DNA of 39,477 nucleotides from Thermoplasmatales archaeon (GTDB lineage Archaea > Thermoplasmatota > E2 > DHVEG-1). The translations under genes and the position numbers were made by a program. Positions 1 to 6,729 of this stretch are shown here, one piece after another (the first letter of the stretch is position 1; each line of letters starts with the position of its first letter). The notes under the pieces are model-generated. The model did not search any database. It was not told the DNA's origin and was given only the letters and a program-made list of their open reading frames with translations. Location: NCBI GenBank assembly GCA_020341795.1, contig CP070836.1:1749722-1789198 (forward strand). Reading direction: 5' to 3'.

Positions 1-120
1 ACTCAAAAAGAAGATAATGTTACTCTCTATGAAAAGTATGGATTTTCTGTTAAGAAAAAAATAATTCTTCCAGAACCATTGAATTTACCAATGTGGCTTA
101 TGGTTCGAGATGCGAAATAA
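1..120 (+). CDS. GNAT-family N-acetyltransferase, C-terminal fragment (cut by window edge)
   Basis: An open frame runs from base 1 to a TAA at 118-120 and encodes the last 39 residues of a protein. The stretch LYEKYGF followed by a beta strand and the ending MWLMVRDAK matches the last helix and strand of GNAT acetyltransferases (typical form: Y-x-K-x-GF ... M-x-R). GNAT enzymes move an acyl group from acyl-CoA to an amine. The substrate cannot be told because the acetyl-CoA-binding part lies outside the window. It is convergent with the cation exporter downstream. Confidence 0.6.
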   Translation, partial: TQKEDNVTLYEKYGFSVKKKIILPEPLNLPMWLMVRDAK

Positions 121-185
121 ATTTGCAAAACAGTACTCAACTCTTTTTTACTGGTAAAAAAAGAGTTCAAATCACCTGATCTAGT

Positions 186-1400
186 TTAAATTATTCTTTT
201 TTGACATGATATAGTACATATTTTACATTCCTTCCCGCAGGGTTCAAAATGGATATCCACATTGCAAGAATCATATATTTCTTCTAGGCTTGATTTTAAC
301 CTATGGCATAACTCATGTGAGTTCTTTATTGGCATATCTTTATCAACAATGAGATGCATTTTTATATCCTCACCATTAGATCCCCGAATAATCTGAATTT
401 TATGAAAAGAAATAATTTCTTTTTGTTTATTTAATATATTTTCTATGATTCGTCTCTTTGTTTTTAAATCATTTTGTATTACCTTTGGATCGAGATGAAT
501 AATAGTTGAATAGTGTGTTCTGGCACAAATCTTCATCTCTAAATTATCCGCTATCTTATGTGCTTGATTAAGTGAGAGATTACTATCAAACTCTGCATGA
601 ATTGTTAGAATTTTTGTGGTTCCGTAATCATGAATTGATATATCATGAATACCTAGCACATTGTCAGTTTTTTGTGCGATTTCCTTAATTTGTTTAATCA
701 AATCTGGGTCAGGGCTTTGACCTATTAAAAAATTTGATGTAGTTCTTACAAGATTAATACCAACATAGATAATTATTAAAGATACAATTATTCCAAATAT
801 TGGATCAAGAATTGGAAAACCATATCTAGCACCTAAAATTCCAAATGCAACACCAATCGATGAAATTGCATCACTTCTATGATGCCAAGCATCCGCTTTT
901 AAAACATCGCTTTTAATTTTTTTTGCTATAGAATTTGAATATCTAGCCATTAATTCTTTTAAAATTGCCGATATTATTACTATAATACTAATAATTATAG
1001 CATATTCTCCATGTTGTAGGGTTTCTAAATTGATAATACGCTCTATTGATTGTTGAATAAAACCAATACCCACTAAAATCAATAAAATTGCAATTATTAA
1101 GGATGCAATATATTCAGCTCTTCCATGACCATAAGGATGATCTTTATCGGGTTTTTTCTTAGCAATTCTAAATCCAAAAATAACAACACCTGATGTTGAA
1201 ACATCTGATAAAGAGTGTACCCCATCAGCGATGAGTGCAATGCTGTTAATTAAAATTCCTAAAAATAATTTTATAAAAAATATTATAATATTTCCAATAA
1301 TGCTAATTGTTGCTTCTAAATAACCGTATTTTGCTCTAATATTTGGATCATTTATATCACCATAATCTGGAATAATTCTAAATTCATTTGATTTTAACAT
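186..1400 (-). CDS. Cation diffusion facilitator (CDF) metal exporter with cysteine-rich tail
   Basis: This 404-aa protein has six predicted membrane helices and the CDF hallmark residues. TM2 contains ADGVHSLSD (His62, Asp66), the TM2-3 loop contains HPYGHGRAEY, and TM5 contains HHRSD (His173, Asp177). These correspond to the FieF/YiiP-type transport site for Zn2+, Fe2+ or similar ions. The family usually has about 300 residues. The extra ~100 residues extend the cytosolic metal-regulatory region and end in C-x3-C-x2-C-x3-C (PCGKECKICTISC), an added metal-binding tail. A TATA-like box about 25 bp upstream suggests a nearly leaderless transcript. The family is certain; the metal is not readable from the sequence. 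Confidence 0.93.
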   Translation of the reverse strand: MLKSNEFRIIPDYGDINDPNIRAKYGYLEATISIIGNIIIFFIKLFLGILINSIALIADGVHSLSDVSTSGVVIFGFRIAKKKPDKDHPYGHGRAEYIASLIIAILLILVGIGFIQQSIERIINLETLQHGEYAIIISIIVIISAILKELMARYSNSIAKKIKSDVLKADAWHHRSDAISSIGVAFGILGARYGFPILDPIFGIIVSLIIIYVGINLVRTTSNFLIGQSPDPDLIKQIKEIAQKTDNVLGIHDISIHDYGTTKILTIHAEFDSNLSLNQAHKIADNLEMKICARTHYSTIIHLDPKVIQNDLKTKRRIIENILNKQKEIISFHKIQIIRGSNGEDIKMHLIVDKDMPIKNSHELCHRLKSSLEEIYDSCNVDIHFEPCGKECKICTISCQKRII

Positions 1401-1689
1401 TCAAATCCTTGATTTATTAAGGCGATATATGTTTTTGCTTTTAATTATCATTTAAAAATTTCATTTAATAGAGTAATAATGCTATTATTTTATGTAAATG
1501 GAATTCTTCCTCTTATCGTCGTAAATATCGTCAAAATTTCGTCGAAAATCTAAAAGTTTTTTTCTTAAATCTTTCTTTTTTTTATTTTTTTGCTGAAAAT
1601 GAGCCGAAACAAAAGTAATTATTATAGATATTTAAAGGACTTTCTTTATAAATGGAAAAAAAATATTATTATTATGAATGTTAACTGAT
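1401..1689. other. Intergenic region upstream of the CDF exporter, with spaced TCGTC repeats
   Basis: No convincing gene is seen here. It contains the exporter promoter (TATA-like ACATATATCG on the minus strand, 1423-1432). Further upstream are three TCGTC pentamers at 1516, 1528 and 1539, spaced 11-12 bp in otherwise very AT-rich DNA. The spacing is close to one helical turn, so an operator is possible but unproven. Confidence 0.4.
1423..1432 (-). promoter_or_regulatory. TATA-like box for the CDF exporter
   Basis: ACATATATCG on the minus strand is centred about 28 bp before the ATG at 1400. That would put the transcription start almost at the start codon. Inferred from position and composition only. 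Confidence 0.4.
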
Positions 1690-2409
1690 TTACCAAATTC
1701 CAGGTAATATTCTATATTTTACCTCTTTTATATAATCCATATAACCGATTAATTCTTTTTGTAGTGTTTTATCTTCTAAATAAGTTCTTATAAAAATTAA
1801 AACAATAGTAAAAGGTAATGGAATTAATCCCAAAAATGAACCAAGAACAAAAGGAATAGCAATAGTAAATAGAATACCTCCAGCATAACCTGGATGCCTT
1901 ATAAATCGATATGGTCCATCTTTACAGACTTTCTGGTTTCTATCCGATTGAATTCTTACAACTGACGAAAAGAATTTATTCGTCTGTTTTGCCCATAGTA
2001 CAATAGTCTGTCCTATTATATACAATATAACTCCAAAAATTATTAAACCTATAGGAACTTGTAGTCCCCACTCAAAACGACCTGCATCTAAAATTGAAAT
2101 TATAAACATAATAAAAAATATTGGTGTTGAAGTTAAATAATAAATTTTATCCCATTTTTTCATCCCTTTTCCTGGTTTTAGCCTTTCTTTTATAAGATCT
2201 TTCGTATTCAATAATATAATATAAGTTAAAACAATGAAAAAGATATTCAATCCATTGAATACCCACCCTTGCCAATAGTCAATTCGACCTGCTGAGATAA
2301 AAGTAATCGCTAAAAAAACAATGAAAATAAGAATTGATTTTAAAATTAATTTTATGTCTAAAGATTTGTTTTTAAATTTATTTTTTTCTACCACTATAAT
2401 ATCATCCAC
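1690..2409 (-). CDS. Isoprenylcysteine carboxyl methyltransferase (ICMT)-like membrane protein
   Basis: This 239-aa integral membrane protein has about five hydrophobic helices. The C-terminal block reads DGPYRFIRHPGYAGG, then RTYLEDKTL ... Y-x-x-Y ... PGIW. This RHP-x-Y-x-G and late E-x-x-L arrangement is the S-adenosylmethionine-binding signature of the ICMT/PEMT superfamily. Archaea are not known to use CaaX prenylation, so the true substrate (a lipid or small molecule) is unknown. It lies 26 bp downstream of the cyclo-ligase gene on the same strand, so the two are probably cotranscribed. Confidence 0.85.
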   Translation of the reverse strand: MDDIIVVEKNKFKNKSLDIKLILKSILIFIVFLAITFISAGRIDYWQGWVFNGLNIFFIVLTYIILLNTKDLIKERLKPGKGMKKWDKIYYLTSTPIFFIMFIISILDAGRFEWGLQVPIGLIIFGVILYIIGQTIVLWAKQTNKFFSSVVRIQSDRNQKVCKDGPYRFIRHPGYAGGILFTIAIPFVLGSFLGLIPLPFTIVLIFIRTYLEDKTLQKELIGYMDYIKEVKYRILPGIW

Positions 2410-2435
2410 CTATTTTAATCAAAAATAAACATCTA

Positions 2436-3149
2436 TTATTTTAGATTATTTTTTAACATTTTAAGTATAGGTATTTCATTAAATTTATCTCCTAAGATAT
2501 TCCATTTTATACCTAATGGTTTTTCGTAAATTTTTTCTATTTTTATTATTTCATCTTGAGTAACTATATAATCTAGTGGGACATCATGTTCCATCATAGG
2601 AATATCATCTCTCAATATCTGACAGGGATGTACTGTTGAAAGTGTTGGAGTTACTTCATTAACAATATTAAACTCTCTAACAATCGCATATTCAAGATCA
2701 GAAAAACCTCCACCTTTTCCCACTTTTGCCCCAATTCGATTAACTGCAACCGACCCTATTATTATAAGATCTACAGTATCCATCTCATCAGGATATATCA
2801 TCCTTCCATATCTAAACGCTCCTTTTATTGTTGAAGCATAACTAATATTATCAATATTTTTGGGTATCAGTTCTAAAAAACATTTTTTTTCCTTTAAACG
2901 TGGAATAGCTATATACACTTTTTTATTATGCTTTAATGCTTTTTCTCTAATCCATTTTTGAGGTGAATCTGGATTTGATTTAATAATTCTGGATTTTCTC
3001 CATATAGATAATTCTTTTAGTTTTTCAGCAGCAATATTTGCCCCAATAAAATTAGGAATACGATCATAAACAGGCCTTGGAAATGAAGCAATATTCCTTT
3101 CTTCTATCAAATCCCATATATATTTCCTAATTTCTTCTTTATTTTTAAT
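2436..3149 (-). CDS. 5-formyltetrahydrofolate cyclo-ligase family protein
   Basis: The family converts 5-formyl-THF to 5,10-methenyl-THF using ATP. The glycine-rich nucleotide motif GKGGGFSDLEYA and the flanking strands (LIIIGSVAVNR, TPTLSTVH) identify it. The first usable conventional start is TTG at 3110. However, the frame stays open upstream and encodes KEEIRKYIWDLIEERNIA, which is the normal N-terminal helix of this family. No ATG, GTG or TTG lies in frame upstream before a stop, so the true start may be ATT at 3149 or the original start may be mutated. I drew it to 3149; 2436-3110 is the conservative version. Confidence 0.82.
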   Translation of the reverse strand: MKNKEEIRKYIWDLIEERNIASFPRPVYDRIPNFIGANIAAEKLKELSIWRKSRIIKSNPDSPQKWIREKALKHNKKVYIAIPRLKEKKCFLELIPKNIDNISYASTIKGAFRYGRMIYPDEMDTVDLIIIGSVAVNRIGAKVGKGGGFSDLEYAIVREFNIVNEVTPTLSTVHPCQILRDDIPMMEHDVPLDYIVTQDEIIKIEKIYEKPLGIKWNILGDKFNEIPILKMLKNNLK

Positions 3150-3268
3150 TAGACCACGTCCACAAGAATATAAATTTGAAATATATAAAATAATTATGAG
3201 CAGTCTAAATAAAAAATAATCGGGTTTTCTCTTGTTAAGGATTTTTTATTTTTGTGATAAAAAACAAA

Positions 3269-3397
3269 CTATAAAGTCAATGTTGCTACTGCTATTATAA
3301 TTGTAGCTATAGCTATAAAACTTACTCTTTTACATATCAGAGGTTCGAGAGAGATTATTTTAATATCATAAATTATTCGAGCGATTAATAATGACAT
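3269..3397 (-). CDS. Possible 42-aa single-span membrane protein
   Basis: This short ORF runs from ATG (3395-3397) to TAG (3269-3271). It encodes 42 residues: a mixed N-terminal half with Arg, Asp and Lys, then one hydrophobic C-terminal helix (FIAIATIIIAVATLTL), as in a tail-anchored protein. A strong TATA-like run (CGTATATAAAG) lies just upstream, with another TATATT further out. No Shine-Dalgarno site is visible. I recognise no family. It could be a chance ORF in AT-rich DNA. Confidence 0.3.
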   Translation of the reverse strand: MSLLIARIIYDIKIISLEPLICKRVSFIAIATIIIAVATLTL

Positions 3398-3455
3398 AAT
3401 TTTTTACTCTTTATATACGATATACAATATATTCGATGGAATCTAAGATAATAAT

Positions 3456-3632
3456 TTATTTCGAAATTAATTCCAATTGGATTAGACATTTTTCGTATGT
3501 TTCCTTTGCTTTTAATGCAATTTTTTCATCAATCTTTTTACCCTTGTGAATTATATCATTACTGATTTCATGCATTTTGTACACTCGGTTTGCTAAATTG
3601 ACATCAAACGCACGAAAAGCTCTTTCCTTAAA
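3456..3632 (-). pseudogene. C-terminal gene fragment, HEPN/DUF4145-like
   Basis: The minus strand here is open with no upstream start and encodes about 58 residues ending at TAA (3456-3458). The text AFDVNLANRVYKMHEISNDI then IHKGKKIDE, followed by a helix (ALKAKETYEKCLIQLELIS), reads like real protein. It resembles the C-terminal end of HEPN/DUF4145-type helical domains, whose core is often (R/S)N-x-x-IH-x-G. The family assignment is tentative. It overlaps the 5' end of the integrase remnant on the other strand, which suggests two fused gene scraps. An internal ATG at 3575 would give a 39-aa product. Confidence 0.35.
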
Positions 3633-4035
3633 TAGTTTCGGTAAAAGAATTGGTGAACATTTTATCCGAAGTCATCTTAAAGAATGTGCAAGTGAAGCAG
3701 GTATACAAAAAAATGTCTATCCTCATATGTTTCGGGCATCCTGCATAACGCACCTTTTGAATAAAGATATAAATCTACTAACAGTTCAGCACCATGCAGG
3801 TCACAGAGATTTTAGAACAACAATGAAATATAATAGATCAACACAGCAACAAATGAAATCTCAAATTGAACGAGCCTTTGTTATAAAATCAGAGATGATA
3901 GCCGAGGATAGAGCTAAAGCAGTATTTGATAAGTATTTATGGGGAGAAATCACAATGAGCGAACTTAACAAGTTGCTTGAAGTTATGCAACCAAAAGATA
4001 TAAATCCAAATTCCGAATTTACTGGATACGTATAG
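3577..4035 (+). pseudogene. Tyrosine recombinase/integrase, C-terminal remnant
   Basis: The 152 codons contain the C-terminal catalytic half of a phage-type tyrosine integrase. Visible are HMFR (His-x-x-Arg), HAGH (the late His/Trp position) and MKYNRS (the nucleophilic Tyr). The first catalytic Arg and the whole DNA-binding N-terminal domain are absent, and a stop lies just upstream at 3547. The first ~17 residues (from a TTG) do not look like integrase; similarity starts near NSFGKRIGEHFIRSH. After the Tyr an extra helix of ~50 residues follows. It sits 38 bp before tRNA-Cys, a classic integration target, and is read as the remnant of an integrated element. Confidence 0.75.
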
Positions 4036-4073
4036 GACGCATAGCTCCGTTTTGGCCACATAACTCCAAAATT

Positions 4074-4144
4074 GGGCGGGTAACAAAGTGGCTATGTGGC
4101 GGACTGCAGATCCGCATACGGGGGTTCAAATCCCTCCCCGCCCT
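4074..4144 (+). tRNA. tRNA-Cys (GCA)
   Basis: The acceptor stem GGGCGGG (4074-4080) pairs with CCCGCCC (4137-4143). The discriminator base is T (4144), as expected for tRNA-Cys. The anticodon arm GGCGGACTGCAGATCCGC has loop CTGCAGA with anticodon GCA. The T arm GGGGGTTCAAATCCCTC closes normally. No intron is present and CCA is not encoded. An integrase remnant lies directly upstream. Confidence 0.96.
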
Positions 4145-4332
4145 TTAGTTCCAACAGGATAGAAGAGTGTCAATAGATCCTAAAATGGTTGTTTCTTAAA
4201 TTTCAATGTTATTTATCTGATGAATGTTAGGATGCTTGATTATGATAATTTGGTAATTAAAAAAAAGTAACCGTTTTATAAGCTGGAATTAATTCAAAAT
4301 ATGAAGATATTGTAAAAAAAGGAGGAAAAAAT

Positions 4333-4758
4333 ATGGTAATGATTCTGGAAGATGTGAAAGTAAATGTGAAAGTAAAGCTTGCATTATTATGGGTAGCTTT
4401 AATGTTTTTTTATATATATAACGATGTATTCTCATTGTTTCAACCATGGCATGTCGCAGAGTTAGTAGAGGGACATTTAGAAGGTATACAATTTACTCAA
4501 GAACTTTTGTTCGGAGCTGCAATTTTAATGGCACTTCCGAGTATTATGGTTTTTCTGTCCTTGACATTGAAGGCTAATGTGAATCGCATGGTAAATATCA
4601 TAGTAGGTATATTCCACATTATTGTTTTGGTCAGTACATTGCTTGTACCAGGGGATCTTTGGGCTTATTATGCATTATATATGGTTTTTGAAGCAGTATT
4701 TATTTTACTAATTATCTGGACTGCATGGAAGTGGCCTATACAAACAACAAAATCCTAA
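4333..4758 (+). CDS. DUF6326-like four-helix membrane protein
   Basis: This 141-aa protein has four hydrophobic segments after a short charged start (LEDVKVNVKVKLALLW). The pattern FYIYNDVFSL in helix 1, the LPSIMVFLSLTLKANVNR turn and the closing WTAWKWP are what I recall of the DUF6326 family, which has no known function. An excellent Shine-Dalgarno site (AAAGGAGG) lies about 8 bp before the ATG, unlike many neighbours that look leaderless. Together with its place beside the integrase/tRNA scar, this fits an acquired gene. A TATA-like TTTTATAAG lies near 4273-4281. Confidence 0.65.
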   Translation: MVMILEDVKVNVKVKLALLWVALMFFYIYNDVFSLFQPWHVAELVEGHLEGIQFTQELLFGAAILMALPSIMVFLSLTLKANVNRMVNIIVGIFHIIVLVSTLLVPGDLWAYYALYMVFEAVFILLIIWTAWKWPIQTTKS

Positions 4759-4997
4759 TAGTGAATATTGCTTTAAGGAAATATGCCAGATCGATGCGAG
4801 TAGTTATTGAAGAAATAAAGTATTTTTTATCTGTAAAAACAAGTTCAAAACTTTTTCCCGCAAATATAAAGCACTGGCTAATTAAGTCCATGTCCAGATT
4901 CTAACAAATCAACAAGTCGTGTAACAAATCAACCGGTTTGAGCCCCATTTATAACATCGTGATCTAACAGAATAGTCAAATGTAAAATATCTTGTAT
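4759..4997. other. Intergenic, no gene seen; spaced direct repeat
   Basis: No credible ORF is present. The 12-mer TAACAAATCAAC occurs at 4902-4913 and again at 4922-4933, exactly 20 bp apart (two helical turns). It could be a decayed gene or an operator; nothing else supports either. Confidence 0.3.
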
Positions 4998-5200
4998 CTA
5001 AATCTTTTTATTAACTACCCAAGTTTTTCCAATAATTGACCCTAAACGAAAACATAAATTATGCATATCTTTAGGTAGTACCCAACCAGGAAATCTACTA
5101 ATCATTCCAATTAAAGTTACAACAGTTCCCATGCTCTGTTTTTTTTTAAAGGATTACGTATAATAGAACGCCAAAATAGCATTCTTAACCATTGAGGCAT
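4998..5200 (-). pseudogene. Small basic ORF broken by a frameshift in an A9 run
   Basis: On the minus strand an ATG at 5198-5200 begins MPQWLRMLFWRSIIRNPLKK. This frame is lost in a run of nine A and stops soon after. In the neighbouring frame the text continues MGTVVTLIGMISRFPGWVLP and then KDMHNLCFRLGSIIGKTW to a TAG at 4998-5000. Adding one A restores a single 67-aa protein: basic at the N-terminus, hydrophobic in the middle. I do not recognise the family. A sequencing or assembly slip in the homopolymer is as likely as a real mutation. It follows the 65-aa ORF by 34 bp on the same strand. Confidence 0.4.
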
Positions 5201-5234
5201 AGATTAAAAAGATTCATTTTAACCTTAGATTGTT

Positions 5235-5432
5235 TCACCCTAAAACAAAATCGCTTTCATCCTGAACAATTTTATTCTTTACAGATTGAATCTCTTGGTT
5301 TATTTCTTGAATTGATTTTGTATTTGTATTTTTTATCAATACTGGGAGTAATACTCTTTTGTTATCTAATCCCTTTTTAACTGGCATTGCAATAATTAAT
5401 ATTATCAAAGAGAAGAAGCTTGTTTGTTCCAT
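5235..5432 (-). CDS. Small hypothetical protein with N-terminal membrane segment
   Basis: This 65-aa ORF starts at ATG 5432 behind a good Shine-Dalgarno site (AGGAG, about 9 bp upstream). It has one hydrophobic segment (FFSLIILIIAMPV), then a polar tail of charged helix (SIQEINQEIQSVKNKIVQDE). It could be a membrane-anchored or secreted small protein. The overlapping + strand ORF at 5192-5380 lacks such support. No family is recognised. Confidence 0.4.
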   Translation of the reverse strand: MEQTSFFSLIILIIAMPVKKGLDNKRVLLPVLIKNTNTKSIQEINQEIQSVKNKIVQDESDFVLG

Positions 5433-5682
5433 AAAGAAATCTCCTAAAAATATAAAAATTATAGCATCATAAAAATTTTAATTTCCATTGATATTTATGT
5501 TTAATTTAAATAATTTCTAATTATAGTATATATTATATTTTGATATGATTGTAAAAGAATGTTAAGTTGTTAATAATGTGATAAAAAATGTTTTGCTAAT
5601 GTATTTTAGAATTAGTAAATAAAAGAACCAATAAATCCTGATAAAATATAAATTGGACTTAAAACAACAGATTATAAAAACA

Positions 5683-5694
5683 CTATTTATATAG
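5683..5694 (+). promoter_or_regulatory. TATA-like box for the rhomboid gene
   Basis: CTATTTATATAG lies about 60 bp upstream of the ATG at 5750, predicting a start near 5715 and a leader of ~35 nt that contains the ribosome site TTGGAG. The stretch 5433-5734 holds this promoter and the upstream region of the divergent small ORF; nothing else was seen in it. Confidence 0.5.
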
Positions 5695-5749
5695 CAATAC
5701 TATACACAATGACTTTTATACTTATAGAACATAATTGGAGAAAAAGAAA

Positions 5750-6721
5750 ATGGAAATAGTTATTTTACCGTTATCTATTATATCAATATTTACAATTGTT
5801 TTTATTATTGCTGCACTCTTTTATGCAATTTACAAGAAATGGATGATGACATATGCAATTATAGCAATTAGTTTTGTTGTTTTTGTAATTAGTCTTATTT
5901 TTAGTGAAGAAATTGTTGGTGAGCTTGCTTTTAGGCCGATTTATTTAACGGTTGAATTTTTTCCACAACTTTATACATTGTTTTCTTCGATGTTTCTTCA
6001 TAGCATTGTCAATCCTTTGCATATTATTTTTAATATGTTTATTTTTCTTCTGATTGCTCCAAATTTCGAAGATAGAATTGGTGCAAAGAAGTTTTTAGCA
6101 ATATATATTATAACTGGTTTTTGTGCAGCTATTGCTCATTCATTGGTTGCACCATTTTTTTCAAATGATCCAAATATTTCAAAAATTGGTCTAGTTGGTG
6201 CATCAGGTGCAATTGCTGGTATTCTTGGTGCTTATGCATTCTCATATCCACGTGATATGGTGTTTTTCCCTGTGATTTTTATAATCAGAATGCCTGTTAT
6301 TTATGCTGGTATATTTTTCCTTGCGATGAACACTTTTTTTACAATCATGCCTGGGGAAACTAATGTTGCATATTCAGCCCATGTTGGTGGTTTCATAGCC
6401 GGTATAATAATGGGCGCTATTTTTATCAGACGAAAAGGTCCTGCTTTAAATGAACCAATAACTAAAGAACAAAGAATTTATGATTCCTATACGCAACAAA
6501 AACCTAGTAAGATTGATTTTTCAGAATTAAAAAAACTTGCAACAACTCGTGAACTTAAAGAAATGCTTGTAAAAATTAAGGATGAAAACGTTCCACAGGT
6601 AAGAGAAATTTGGCTTGAGCATTTCCTTGAAAAAACAATATGTCCAAAATGTGGAAGCCCACTTAATCACTTTGATGAAAAAATATGGTGTGAAAAGTGT
6701 GATTTTAAAAGTAAATATTAA
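5750..6721 (+). CDS. Rhomboid-family intramembrane serine protease with C-terminal zinc ribbon
   Basis: The protein has 323 residues from the ATG. Seven hydrophobic helices carry the rhomboid signatures: H-x3-N (HIIFN) in TM2, GASG with the catalytic Ser (Ser152) in TM4, and AHVGG with the catalytic His (His211) in TM6. Rhomboids cleave substrate proteins inside the membrane. After a charged cytosolic linker of about 70 residues the protein ends in a zinc ribbon, C-x2-C ... C-x2-C (CPKC ... CEKC). A TTG at 5735 gives five more residues, but the GGAG at 5737-5740 is placed to serve the ATG at 5750. Its stop is 8 bp from the stop of the presenilin-like gene. Confidence 0.92.
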   Translation: MEIVILPLSIISIFTIVFIIAALFYAIYKKWMMTYAIIAISFVVFVISLIFSEEIVGELAFRPIYLTVEFFPQLYTLFSSMFLHSIVNPLHIIFNMFIFLLIAPNFEDRIGAKKFLAIYIITGFCAAIAHSLVAPFFSNDPNISKIGLVGASGAIAGILGAYAFSYPRDMVFFPVIFIIRMPVIYAGIFFLAMNTFFTIMPGETNVAYSAHVGGFIAGIIMGAIFIRRKGPALNEPITKEQRIYDSYTQQKPSKIDFSELKKLATTRELKEMLVKIKDENVPQVREIWLEHFLEKTICPKCGSPLNHFDEKIWCEKCDFKSKY

Positions 6722-6729
6722 ACTACAAT

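Noticed and set aside
3861-4061. A 66-aa minus-strand ORF
   Set aside because: It is antisense to the integrase remnant, whose catalytic motifs are clear.
5192-5380. A 62-aa + strand ORF
   Set aside because: It overlaps the 65-aa minus ORF, which has a ribosome site; this one has none and looks like a shadow.
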